From: Rikenellaceae bacterium
GTDB taxonomy: Bacteria; Bacteroidota; Bacteroidia; Bacteroidales; Rikenellaceae
NCBI GenBank assembly: GCA_017463585.1
Contig: JAFTOX010000003.1
Span: forward strand, 248,001 to 312,000
DNA length: 64,000 bases
Direction of reading: 5' to 3'
The translations under genes were made by a program, and so were the position numbers. The notes beneath the pieces are model-generated. The model was not told the origin of the DNA and ran no database searches. It saw only the letters and a list, made by a program, of their open reading frames with translations. How positions within the stretch are numbered: position 1 is the stretch's first letter; each line of letters opens with the position of its first letter. Below, one piece after another: positions 30,504 through 39,778 of this stretch.

Positions 30504-30547
30504 ATAATTGAGGACAGAAAAAAGAACTAAAAAACGATAATACTACT

Positions 30548-32608
30548 ATGCAAAACGGAAAAATTGGGGTAACAACTGAAAACATTTTCCCCGTCATCAA
30601 AAAATTTCTCTATTCGGATCACGAGATTTTCCTGCGTGAGTTGGTTTCGAATGCGGTCGATGCAACGCAGAAATTGCGCACGCTCTCGTCGATTGGCGAG
30701 TTCAAGGGCGAGTTGGGCGATCTGACCATTCGTGTTTCGGTCGATGAGGCGGCTCGCACGCTGACCGTATCGGACTCGGGTATCGGTATGACCGCCGAGG
30801 AGGTCGATAAGTACATCAACCAGATCGCCTTCTCGGGTGCCGAGGAGTTTATGGCGAAGTACCAGAATCAGGCTATTATCGGCCACTTCGGTTTGGGATT
30901 CTACTCGGCATTTATGGTATCGGACAAGGTGGAGATTCGCACTCGCTCGTATCGTGAAGGCTCGAAGACCGTCGTTTGGAGTTGCGAGGGCACGCCCGAA
31001 TACACGATGACCGAAACAGACGAGGAGCGTGGCCACGGCACCGATATCGTTCTGCACATCTCGGAGGATTGCAAGGAGTACACCGAGGCGGCTCAGATCG
31101 AGGGACTGTTGCGCAAGTATTGCCGTTTCTTGCCTGTCGAGATCGCCTTTGGCAAAAAGAAGGAGTGGAAGGACGGCAAGTATGTCGATACCGACAAAGA
31201 TAACATCATCAACGACACCAAGCCTCTGTGGACTGTTAAGCCGTCGGAGATCACCGAGGAGCAGTACAAGGAGTTCTACCGCGAGATGTATCCGATGAGC
31301 GACGATCCGTTGTTCTATATCCACCTGAACATCGACTATCCGTTCAATCTGACGGGTATCCTCTATTTCCCGAAGATTCGCAACAACTTCGAGATTCAGA
31401 AGAACAAGATTCAGCTCTACTGCAATCAGGTCTTTGTTACCGACTCGGTCGAGGGTATCGTTCCCGAGTTCCTCACGCTGTTGCACGGTGTGATCGACTC
31501 GCCCGATATTCCGCTCAACGTGTCGCGTAGCTACTTGCAGAGCGACAGCAACGTGAAGAAGATCTCGGGTTACATCACCCGCAAGGTTGCCGATCGTTTG
31601 CAGGAACTGTTCAATACGATGCGCCTCGAATACGAATCGAAATGGGACGATTTGAAGATCTTTATTCAGTATGGTATCATCACCGACGAGAAGTTCTCGG
31701 AGCGAGCTCAGGATTTTATGTTGTGGAAGAATACAGACGGTAAGTATTTCACCCCGAAGGAGTATGCCGACTTGGTACGCGAGAATCAGACCGACAAAGA
31801 TGGTACGCTGGTATTCCTCTATGCCGACGACGCGATCGACAAGATGAGTTTCATCGAGAGCGCAAAGGCGAAGGGTTACGACGTGCTGTTGCTGAATGGT
31901 CAGCTCGACAGCCACTATATCAATTGGTACGAGAACAAGAACGAGAAGTGCAGCTTCGTGCGTGTAGATAGCGACGTAGTGGATAAGTTGATCCGCAAGG
32001 CTGACGCACAAACGATGTCGCTTACCGCTGCTCAGCAGGATATTATGCGTCCCGTTTTCGAGAGCCAGATGCCTGTTGATGAGAAGATTACATACAACAT
32101 CGCCTTCGAGGCTATGGACGCTGACGACGCCCCCGTGGTGATCACCCAGAACGAGTATATGCGTCGTATGAAGGAGATGGCAGCAGTTAGTGGTGGCGGT
32201 ATGAGTCAATTCTATGGTCAGATGCCCGACAACTTCACCATCGCCGTCAATGGCAACCACCCGATTGTGCTCGATCTGCTCGATAAGGTCGAGAAGGAGT
32301 ATGGCGACAAGTTGCGCACGATGACCAAGAAGATCGATGCTGCAACAGCCGAGCAGACTCGTTTTATGGAGGTCATCAAGGATAAGAAGGAGGCCGACTT
32401 GACCGACGAGGAGAAGTCGATGCGCACCGAACTTAACGAGAAGATCACCGCGTTGCTCGACGAGCGCAACAGCCGTCTGCGCGAGATTGGTTCGAAGAAT
32501 AGCCGCGTGCGTCAGATCATCGACCTCGCTCTGTTGTCGAATGGTATGTTGAAGGGCAAGAACCTCACATCGTTCATTCGTCGCAGCATTGAGTTGATCG
32601 AGCGATAG
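30548..32608 (+). CDS. htpG: chaperone HtpG (Hsp90)
   Basis: 686 aa ATP-dependent cytosolic chaperone. The N-terminal GHKL domain shows EIFLRELVSNAVDATQK, DSGIGMT and GHFGLGFYSAFMV. The middle domain contains LYCNQVFVTDSVEGIVPEFL and GVIDSPDIPLNVSRSYLQ. The C-terminal dimerisation part is longer and more charged than in E. coli HtpG, as usual in Bacteroidota. It is the first clear host gene after the prophage and stands alone, with its own promoter and terminator. Confidence 0.95.
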   Translation: MQNGKIGVTTENIFPVIKKFLYSDHEIFLRELVSNAVDATQKLRTLSSIGEFKGELGDLTIRVSVDEAARTLTVSDSGIGMTAEEVDKYINQIAFSGAEEFMAKYQNQAIIGHFGLGFYSAFMVSDKVEIRTRSYREGSKTVVWSCEGTPEYTMTETDEERGHGTDIVLHISEDCKEYTEAAQIEGLLRKYCRFLPVEIAFGKKKEWKDGKYVDTDKDNIINDTKPLWTVKPSEITEEQYKEFYREMYPMSDDPLFYIHLNIDYPFNLTGILYFPKIRNNFEIQKNKIQLYCNQVFVTDSVEGIVPEFLTLLHGVIDSPDIPLNVSRSYLQSDSNVKKISGYITRKVADRLQELFNTMRLEYESKWDDLKIFIQYGIITDEKFSERAQDFMLWKNTDGKYFTPKEYADLVRENQTDKDGTLVFLYADDAIDKMSFIESAKAKGYDVLLLNGQLDSHYINWYENKNEKCSFVRVDSDVVDKLIRKADAQTMSLTAAQQDIMRPVFESQMPVDEKITYNIAFEAMDADDAPVVITQNEYMRRMKEMAAVSGGGMSQFYGQMPDNFTIAVNGNHPIVLDLLDKVEKEYGDKLRTMTKKIDAATAEQTRFMEVIKDKKEADLTDEEKSMRTELNEKITALLDERNSRLREIGSKNSRVRQIIDLALLSNGMLKGKNLTSFIRRSIELIER

Positions 32609-32631
32609 GGTAGCCGACGCGCCGTTTAATT

Positions 32632-32676
32632 TGAGGGTTTGGAGCCAAGAAAAGGGCTTCGAACCCTCATTTTTTC
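32632..32676 (+). terminator. htpG terminator
   Basis: TGAGGGTT (32632-32639) pairs with AACCCTCA (32662-32669), with a further GAGCC/GGCTT inner stem, followed by a T-run to 32676. Confidence 0.8.
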
Positions 32677-32781
32677 GAAAAAATATTGCAAGTGCCCGAA
32701 ATTTCAAATTCGTTTCAAAATCTCTCCTCACCTTTGTACTAACAAAACAGAGATTAATAACATTAAAAGAAAGGAAAGAAT

Positions 32782-33231
32782 ATGAAACGAGTTTATTTAA
32801 TGGCAATTTCGATATTGGCAACCTTCGCACTTGCAAGCTGCGAGAAGTATGATGATTATGGCGAGATGATGATGTTGCGTTCAAATTCAGCCGATATTCA
32901 GGCGGCAGTCGTGGAGCTCTATCCGCAAGCTCGCATTATCGAGATGGATAAAGACCGTAAGACGATTGAGGTGGATATTATCGACAGTAACAACATCAAA
33001 CGCGATGTCTATTTCGACCTGTCGTTCAGATGGTTGCGCACCGAGACCGATATTCGTCGTGACGCTCTCCCCGCAGAGGTAACCGCCAGAATCGCAAGCG
33101 AGTACGTTGGGTGGTATATCGACAGCGCCAAGTTGATCGACACTCCGCAAGGCAGCTACTATCTCGTTGAAATCGACAAGGGCGAGCGTGAGAAGGACAT
33201 CAAGATCGACGCTATGGGCAATATCTTATAA
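32782..33231 (+). CDS. PepSY-like lipoprotein
   Basis: 149 aa. Signal peptide with lipobox LASC (Cys20), so it is a membrane-anchored periplasmic or surface lipoprotein. The rest has two PepSY-like repeats: IQAAVVELYPQARIIEMDKD, RKTIEVDIID, then LPAEVTARIASEYVGWYIDS and YYLVEIDKGEREKDIKIDAM. This is the BLIP-like/PepSY-like group common in Bacteroidales. Its precise role is unknown. It is a single gene between two terminators. Confidence 0.8.
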   Translation: MKRVYLMAISILATFALASCEKYDDYGEMMMLRSNSADIQAAVVELYPQARIIEMDKDRKTIEVDIIDSNNIKRDVYFDLSFRWLRTETDIRRDALPAEVTARIASEYVGWYIDSAKLIDTPQGSYYLVEIDKGEREKDIKIDAMGNIL

Positions 33232-33289
33232 ATAGAGTGAAGGCTGAGACATACTTCAATTTTTGATTAGCGATATTAGTTAAAAGGGC

Positions 33290-33324
33290 AACCGCCTGCT
33301 CGACAACGGTTCGGGCAGGCGGTT
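33290..33324. terminator. bidirectional terminator between converging genes
   Basis: AACCGCCTGC (33290-33299) and GCAGGCGGTT (33315-33324) form a 10-bp stem, with GAATTTT on the right and CCTTTTAAC on the left. It serves the lipoprotein gene and the dnaE-trxA-epimerase operon. Confidence 0.75.
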
Positions 33325-33351
33325 GAATTTTAGTTGGTAGAGTAGTACACG

Positions 33352-34353
33352 TTACTCGGCGTAGAGCCACGTTGTCATCGACCACTTACCATTAGGCTCG
33401 ATCGACGAGAAACCGGTCAACTCGTCAGGCAAATCACGCATATTGGGAGCATTGGTCACCCACGACATAGGCTCGGGGCAGATCCAAGGCACCTCGCCGC
33501 CATTGTTCCAAACGGTCCAATACTGCGTCTTCTCATCAACACGATAGAACACGCGATGACCATTGCGAACATTGCGGATAATTGCACCACGATACTCCTT
33601 GCCATCGACCTCGATCGGAGCAAGCGTAAATGCAGCACTGATCGGACCGTGACCAACGGGAATGACACCCTCGTCAGCCAAATGCTCAAACGCACCCTCC
33701 AACGGTGTGCGGGTATCGCTCGGCAGATTCTGATCGGTCAGCAACCAGCGCTCGCCTGCCGACAATACCAAACGGTAGTCATCGCCCACGCTATCTGCCA
33801 TAAACGGCACATTAATCGGAGTGTGATAACCCACACCAATCGGCATTGCGCTCTGGCTACGGTTGAAGAATACCACCGAGTGTTCCAAGCCCTTGTTGCT
33901 CAGGCGGAAGATCATCTTGCACTTGAATTCGTGGGGCACGTAGCGGAAGATTACATCATTAGCTACATTCGAGTAGAAGCGAGCCTCGATCAGAACCTCA
34001 TCGTCATTCTCGATAGCCTTCGACACAACGAACGGTTGCGACTTGATCACACCGTGATGATAGGCACCCTCGGCAGGAATCGTTACGGGGAAATCGTAAC
34101 TGCGACCCTCAAACTCGAAATGAGCACCAGCGATACGGTTAGGGGGCAACAGCAGCGGCAAACCGTAGACGTGGGGGCGGACCTTGAAATTCTCGACCTC
34201 CTCAGCCTTCGGTGTACGCAGAATCTCGATACCGAGTCGTGTATTTGCCAAACGCACCAGATTTGCTCCCATCGACGGAATGAGCAGAGCCGTATAGTCC
34301 CCCTTCGAGAACTCCACAGCGTCCATTCCGTACCAATCTATACGACGTATCAT
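33352..34353 (-). CDS. aldose 1-epimerase family protein
   Basis: 333 aa. Galactose-mutarotase-like fold: GLPLLLPPNRIAGAHFEFEG, AYHHGVIKSQPF (catalytic-type His pair), GVGYHTPINVPF and late WICPEPMSWVTNAPN. The family interconverts sugar anomers; the exact sugar is unknown. It is the third gene of the leftward dnaE-trxA cluster, 14 bp after trxA. Confidence 0.85.
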   Translation of the reverse strand: MIRRIDWYGMDAVEFSKGDYTALLIPSMGANLVRLANTRLGIEILRTPKAEEVENFKVRPHVYGLPLLLPPNRIAGAHFEFEGRSYDFPVTIPAEGAYHHGVIKSQPFVVSKAIENDDEVLIEARFYSNVANDVIFRYVPHEFKCKMIFRLSNKGLEHSVVFFNRSQSAMPIGVGYHTPINVPFMADSVGDDYRLVLSAGERWLLTDQNLPSDTRTPLEGAFEHLADEGVIPVGHGPISAAFTLAPIEVDGKEYRGAIIRNVRNGHRVFYRVDEKTQYWTVWNNGGEVPWICPEPMSWVTNAPNMRDLPDELTGFSSIEPNGKWSMTTWLYAE

Positions 34354-34367
34354 CGTTCAGCGAGGTA

Positions 34368-34682
34368 TTAGAGCAGTTTCTCGATCTTAGCCTTCAATGC
34401 GTCCTTCGAAGTTGCGCCAACGTTCTTGTCGACAACCTCACCGCCCTTAATGAAAACAACGGTCGGAATGTTGCGTACACCGAACTTAGCAACTGCCTCC
34501 TCGCACTCCTCGACGTCGCACTTAGCCACAACTACGCGACCCTCGTACTCCGTTGCCAACTCGTCAATAATCGGGGCAATCATACGGCAGGGACCGCACC
34601 ACTCAGCCCAAAAATCGATAACTACCGGCTGCTCCGAGCCGATTACCTCCTGTAAATTCTCATTTGTAATTGCCAATGCCAT
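34368..34682 (-). CDS. trxA: thioredoxin
   Basis: 104 aa, full-length thioredoxin with the active site WAEWCGPCRMIAP, the cis-proline segment VRNIPTVVFIKGGE and a C-terminal helix. It is a cytosolic disulfide reductase. It lies 28 bp after dnaE in the same direction. Confidence 0.95.
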   Translation of the reverse strand: MALAITNENLQEVIGSEQPVVIDFWAEWCGPCRMIAPIIDELATEYEGRVVVAKCDVEECEEAVAKFGVRNIPTVVFIKGGEVVDKNVGATSKDALKAKIEKLL

Positions 34683-34710
34683 AACTGTAAATGTTTTTAG
34701 TTTGTTATTT

Positions 34711-37700
34711 TTATTTAATGTGATATTTTATGTCATTATCCTTGCAGAAAGCGATCAAATCGCGAGGTAACACCTTGTAGGTCTTAGAGTACATCTGTAC
34801 CGATACATCGCCCTCTACATCAGCCACCTTGATTCGCAATGTGGTTTTACCCTTCGAGTTCTTGACCGCCTCGACCAAATCGCGCATAAGCGTATCGGTC
34901 AATTCGTTCACGCGCAAGGTTATATACATCTCACGAATATGCTCCTCGACCTCGTGCATCTGCATAATCGAATTGATCACCAGCTCCATCTCCGTGCGTC
35001 CACGTGCAATGTTCTCCTTCGATTGGAAACGACGTGGTTGGATCTTACCCTTGGCATAGATCATATAATCATTATACATATACTTGCGCAGATTCTCATA
35101 CTCACGTCCGAATAGCGAGAATTCGTGCGTTTCGCCCGTGTAAGCCTCCAACTTAAAGCGACCATAGGGGCGTCCCTGCTTCGAGGTCAAGTGTGTAGCC
35201 TCGATAACCATACCACCAAACGACACATCGCGCGGCTGGCTATTGGCAACGTCCTTCAAGTCGTCCAACTGAGCCGTACACATATTGTCAAGGATATACT
35301 TATAGTCATCGAGCGGGTGAGCCGAAAGATAGAGTCCAACCACCTCACGCTCCTTTTTGAGTGTTTCGATCTGCGACGCCTCCTGACAAACAGGGACACC
35401 CGGACGAGCAATCTCAACAGCCAGACCCATTCCGCCAAACAGACTCTGCATCGAGCTTTGACGATCGGCTTGAAACTTCGAACCGTAACGAATCAGTTGC
35501 TGAATCATCGTGTCGCCCTCGCGCGAACGCAAATCCTGCGCAGTCAATTTGCTACGATGGAAATCGATCAGCGAGTCGAATGCACCCGCATAGGCCATAT
35601 TCTCGATGCACTTACTATTCACTGCCGAGAAATTGACACGCTCCATAAAGTCGTATATATCCTTGTATTCGCCATTAACTCGACGTTCGTCGATAATACT
35701 CTTAACCGCAGCCTCGCCAACACCCTTGATAGCCGCCAAACCAAAGCGGACATTCCCGTCAGCGTCAGCCGAGAAGTTGTGGAACGACTTGTTCACGTCG
35801 GGACCAAGTACATTGATACCCATACGTTTACACTCGCCCATATAGAGCGTAATCTGCTCAATATTCGAGAGATTTCGGCTCAGCACCGCCGCCATAAATT
35901 CGGGCGGGTAGTTGGCTTTGAGGTAAGCTGTCTGGAACGCTACCCACGAGTAGCACGTTGCGTGCGATTTGTTGAACGCATACGAAGCGAACTTCTCCCA
36001 ATCGGCCCAAATCTTTTCGAGCACCTTCGGGTCGTGTCCATTCTTCTGGCCGCCCGTAATAAATTTGGGTTTGAGTTCGTCCAGCTTATCCTTCAACTTC
36101 TTACCCATCGCCTTACGCAACGTATCGCTCTCACCACGCGTAAAACCACCCAGCAGACGCGACAACAACATCACCTGCTCCTGATATACCGTAATGCCGT
36201 AGGTATCTTTCAGATACTTCTCCATAATCGGGATATCATAGACGATCGGCTCGTCGCCGTGCTTACGGGCAATGAACTGCGGAATGTAGTCCATTGGACC
36301 TGGGCGATACAATGCATTCATTGCAATCAGATCCTCGAATGTCGAGGGCTGCAACTCGCGCAAATACTTCTGCATACCGCCCGACTCAAACTGGAACGTT
36401 CCGACCGTGCGGCCCTCGCAATAGAGTTTATATGTAACGGGGTCGTTGATAATCGAGAAATCGTCGATATCGACCTTCTTGCCGCGCGTATAGAAGACAT
36501 TTTCGACTGCGTCTTTGATGATTGACAACGTCTTCAAGCCCAAGAAGTCCATCTTGATCAGACCCGTGTCCTCGATCACCGAACCCTCGTACTGCGTCAC
36601 GAGCATCTTCTCGCCCGTCTCCTTATCGTCAGCCGTCGAAACGGGAACCCAATCCGTAATATCGTCACGACAGATAATCGTACCGCATGCGTGTACACCC
36701 GTATTGCGCACGTTGCCTTCGAGCATCTTTGCATACTCGATCGTATCGTGCATAATCGGATCGGTCGATTGTTCAGCCTCCTTCAATTCGGGCACAAGTT
36801 CGATTGCGTGCGCAAGACTCTTTACTTTCTTGCCTTCGGGCGTCTTCTCGGGGACAAGTTTACACAGGCGGTTCGAATCGTCAAGGGGCAATTTCTGCAC
36901 ACGTGCAACGTCCTTAATGGCCGACTTGGTTGCCATCGTACCGTATGTAATAATATGTGCAACCTTCTCCTTGCCATATTTCTGCGTAACCCAATTCAAT
37001 ACACGACCGCGACCATCATCATCGAAGTCGATATCGATATCGGGCAACGAAATACGGTCGGGATTCAGGAATCGTTCGAACAGCAAGTCGTATGCAATAG
37101 GGTCAATCTGTGTAATTCCCAAGCAGTATGCAACCGCCGATCCCGCCGCCGAACCACGACCCGGACCCACCGACACATCAAGTTGCTCACGTGCCGCCGT
37201 AATGAAATCCTGCACAATAAGGAAGTAACCCGGAAAACCCATCGTCTTCATAATGTGCAACTCGAACACCAATCGCTCACGCACCTCCTCCGACAGAGGA
37301 TCGCCATAGCGTTTCTTAGCACCGATAAAGGTCAAGTGCGCCAAATAATCAGCCTCAAACTTGATTCGATACAATTTATCGTAACCGCCCAGACGCTCGA
37401 TCTTCTTGTGAGCATCTTCCTCGCTCATCACCACATTGCCATTCTCATCGCGCGTAAACTCATCAAAAAGATCCTTTTCGGTCAGTCGAGAGCGATATTC
37501 CTCCTCCGTACCGAACTCCTCGGGAATTGCGAACGTCGGCATAATCGGAGCGTGGTCGATAGAGTAGTGCTCCACCTGATTACAGATATCAACCGTGTTG
37601 GCCATCGCCTCGGGCACATCGCCAAAGATTTTGGTCATCTCCTCGCGCGTCTTCAACCACTCTTGTTTCGAGTAGAGCATACGCTTCGGGTCGTCCAGAT

Positions 37701-38691
37701 CCTTACTCGTACTAAGGCAAATTAGACGATCGTGCGCCTCGGCATTCTCCTCATCAACAAAGTGAACATCGTTCGAGCAAATGAGTTTGATACCATATTT
37801 TGCCGATAACTTTTTGAGCTGCTCATTGACTTTGAGCTGCATCGTGTAGGCCTCGTGATTGGCACGTGCAACGGTCGCCTTATGCAACTGCAACTCCAAA
37901 TAGTAGTCATCACCAAAGACACGTTTGTACCACTGCACCGCCTCTTCGGCTTCGGCCATCTGCTCGTTGGTAATACGTTTGGGAATCTCGCCACCCAAGC
38001 AAGCCGAGCAGCAGATCAATCCTTCGTGATACTTCTCCAACTCCGTGCGGTCGGTACGCGGACGCTGATAGAAACCTTCGGTCCACGCCTTCGAGACGAT
38101 CTTAATCAGATTGTGATAACCCTTCTCATTCTTTGCCAACAATATGAGGTGATAACCACTTTGGTCCTCCTTATGAGCCTTATCTTTGAGGTGGAGCGCA
38201 CGACGAGCCACATAGACCTCGCAACCGATAATCGGTTTAAAGTCGGGTACAGCCTCCAACTTAGCAATCTTCTCGCGTGCCGTTGCAGGGCTGAAACCGA
38301 ACTCCTTGTCCATAGCCTCGACCTGCTCGACGTGGTTACGCAATTTTGAGTGAGCCACCGCAGCCTCGGGCGACGAATCTTTGTGCGTATCCAACTTCAA
38401 TAGCTCCATCTTGCGATCAGCCAAGTATGCAGCCATATCGGCGTGCTCGGCCATCAACGATTCGAGCGACGAGAGCAACTTTTTCAGCCCTTTGATCTTA
38501 TCACGCTTCTTACCGTTCTGCTTCTTGACATAGTTATAGAATTCCTTGACACCGAACATATTACCGTGATCGGTCAGAGCAATGCCGGGCATACCGTCGG
38601 CCATAGCCTTATCGACCAAACGAGCTATACTCGCTTGACCGTCAAGGATTGAGTACTGAGAGTGAACGTGTAAGTGTACAAAATTTTGCAT
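34711..38691 (-). CDS. dnaE: DNA polymerase III alpha subunit
   Basis: 1326 aa replicative polymerase. The PHP domain begins HLHVHSQYSILDG and GIALTDHGNMFGVKEFY. The palm carries the catalytic PDIDIDFDDDGR and the finger region GRGSAAGSAVAYCLGI. A C-terminal OB domain is present. Oddly, residues about 58-149 (DKIKGLKKLLSSLESLMAEH and on) form a charged helical insertion inside the PHP domain before PIIGCEVYVA, making the protein about 90 residues longer than usual. Confidence 0.95.
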   Translation of the reverse strand: MQNFVHLHVHSQYSILDGQASIARLVDKAMADGMPGIALTDHGNMFGVKEFYNYVKKQNGKKRDKIKGLKKLLSSLESLMAEHADMAAYLADRKMELLKLDTHKDSSPEAAVAHSKLRNHVEQVEAMDKEFGFSPATAREKIAKLEAVPDFKPIIGCEVYVARRALHLKDKAHKEDQSGYHLILLAKNEKGYHNLIKIVSKAWTEGFYQRPRTDRTELEKYHEGLICCSACLGGEIPKRITNEQMAEAEEAVQWYKRVFGDDYYLELQLHKATVARANHEAYTMQLKVNEQLKKLSAKYGIKLICSNDVHFVDEENAEAHDRLICLSTSKDLDDPKRMLYSKQEWLKTREEMTKIFGDVPEAMANTVDICNQVEHYSIDHAPIMPTFAIPEEFGTEEEYRSRLTEKDLFDEFTRDENGNVVMSEEDAHKKIERLGGYDKLYRIKFEADYLAHLTFIGAKKRYGDPLSEEVRERLVFELHIMKTMGFPGYFLIVQDFITAAREQLDVSVGPGRGSAAGSAVAYCLGITQIDPIAYDLLFERFLNPDRISLPDIDIDFDDDGRGRVLNWVTQKYGKEKVAHIITYGTMATKSAIKDVARVQKLPLDDSNRLCKLVPEKTPEGKKVKSLAHAIELVPELKEAEQSTDPIMHDTIEYAKMLEGNVRNTGVHACGTIICRDDITDWVPVSTADDKETGEKMLVTQYEGSVIEDTGLIKMDFLGLKTLSIIKDAVENVFYTRGKKVDIDDFSIINDPVTYKLYCEGRTVGTFQFESGGMQKYLRELQPSTFEDLIAMNALYRPGPMDYIPQFIARKHGDEPIVYDIPIMEKYLKDTYGITVYQEQVMLLSRLLGGFTRGESDTLRKAMGKKLKDKLDELKPKFITGGQKNGHDPKVLEKIWADWEKFASYAFNKSHATCYSWVAFQTAYLKANYPPEFMAAVLSRNLSNIEQITLYMGECKRMGINVLGPDVNKSFHNFSADADGNVRFGLAAIKGVGEAAVKSIIDERRVNGEYKDIYDFMERVNFSAVNSKCIENMAYAGAFDSLIDFHRSKLTAQDLRSREGDTMIQQLIRYGSKFQADRQSSMQSLFGGMGLAVEIARPGVPVCQEASQIETLKKEREVVGLYLSAHPLDDYKYILDNMCTAQLDDLKDVANSQPRDVSFGGMVIEATHLTSKQGRPYGRFKLEAYTGETHEFSLFGREYENLRKYMYNDYMIYAKGKIQPRRFQSKENIARGRTEMELVINSIMQMHEVEEHIREMYITLRVNELTDTLMRDLVEAVKNSKGKTTLRIKVADVEGDVSVQMYSKTYKVLPRDLIAFCKDNDIKYHIK

Positions 38692-38714
38692 TGGGCTATT
38701 CTTTCAATTGTAGG

Positions 38715-38722
38715 CAAAGATA
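38715..38722 (-). promoter_or_regulatory. -7 box for dnaE
   Basis: TATCTTTG on the minus strand matches TAnnTTTG and lies 24 bp before the dnaE start codon. Confidence 0.6.
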
Positions 38723-38795
38723 AGCAAACTTGCACATATTTTGCCTATATCTTCGAGGATTTTATTAACAATATTTTGATCAAATTTCGAAAGCA

Positions 38796-39035
38796 ATGAT
38801 AGACACCGAAATGCGTTCGTCGGCTCTGGTTTCATTGGCACGTTTCGACCGTGCCGATCAATTAGCCGTAGCTTGTTCGATACTCGACAATGCGGGCATC
38901 GAGTATTCAATCCGAAACGAATATATGTCGTCGATTCTACCCGTGGGCGAAGATCTCGCAGCCGAGATAGTGGTACACGAAGAGCAGGCTGCTCGCGCTG
39001 CCAAGTTGCTACATAAATTAATAGAGGGGGAGTAG
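38796..39035 (+). CDS. DUF2007-like protein
   Basis: 79 aa. LARFDRADQLAVACSILDNA, then GIEYSIRNEYMSSILPVGED and EIVVHEEQAARAAKLL match the small DUF2007 signal-transduction-like fold (a ferredoxin-like GlnB-like unit). Function is unknown in most bacteria. It diverges from dnaE and converges on aroE. Confidence 0.75.
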   Translation: MIDTEMRSSALVSLARFDRADQLAVACSILDNAGIEYSIRNEYMSSILPVGEDLAAEIVVHEEQAARAAKLLHKLIEGE

Positions 39036-39036
39036 G

Positions 39037-39774
39037 CTACTCGTTCCAGATTGCCCACGCACGCTCGGCCTGACGTTCGAGCATAAGCTGCCCATTGACG
39101 GTCTGCGCACCGCGCTCGGCGCCACGTGCAAGGAATTGGGTTACGGGAGGATTATAGACCAGATCGAACAATGCGTGGCTCTCATTGAGTAACTCGTATG
39201 GAATTTCGGGTGCTTCGTCCGTGTTCGGGAAGGTTCCGACGGGGGTGGCATTAATCACCAAACCAACCTCCGACATCACACGTTCGTCGATCTGTTCGTA
39301 GGTCATATTACCACGCATCGGATCGCGCGACACGATTGCATATTCAATACCACGCTCAGCCAACACATACTGCACCGCTTGCGACGCACCACCCGTCCCC
39401 AACAAGAGGGTAGCGGGACGAGCCCCGCCAATCAGAGCGTCGAGCGTCGCACGGATTCCATCAACATCGGTATTGTAGCCAATGAGTTTGTTATTGACTA
39501 ATTTTACGCAATTTACAGCGCCTATCTCACGCGCTTCATCACTTATCTCGTCGAGGTATGCGAATACTTCTCGTTTGTAAGGAATCGTTACATTGAAACC
39601 GCACAGCGTAGGATTTTCAGCCAGCATTCGCGGCAAGTCGTCGATTGTCGGCAACTCGAAATTGCTATATTCACAATCTGACAATGCGGCGTCAGCAGCA
39701 AACTTACGAGCGAAATATCCTGCCGAAAACGAGTGGCCGAGCGTGCGACCGATCAATCCATACAAACGTGCCAT
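39037..39774 (-). CDS. aroE: shikimate dehydrogenase
   Basis: 245 aa: the substrate end YGLIGRTLGHSFSAGYF, the catalytic lysine region GFNVTIPYKREVFAYLD, NTDVDGI, and the NADP-binding LLLGTGGASQAVQYVL. It reduces 3-dehydroshikimate in aromatic amino-acid synthesis. It follows the DUF368 gene by 4 bp. Confidence 0.9.
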   Translation of the reverse strand: MARLYGLIGRTLGHSFSAGYFARKFAADAALSDCEYSNFELPTIDDLPRMLAENPTLCGFNVTIPYKREVFAYLDEISDEAREIGAVNCVKLVNNKLIGYNTDVDGIRATLDALIGGARPATLLLGTGGASQAVQYVLAERGIEYAIVSRDPMRGNMTYEQIDERVMSEVGLVINATPVGTFPNTDEAPEIPYELLNESHALFDLVYNPPVTQFLARGAERGAQTVNGQLMLERQAERAWAIWNE

Positions 39775-39778
39775 ATTA

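Noticed and set aside
30527..32884. 785-codon open frame antisense to htpG
   Set aside because: It mirrors htpG codons exactly, is very rich in Leu, Arg and His, and covers the htpG promoter. It is a by-product of biased codon use.
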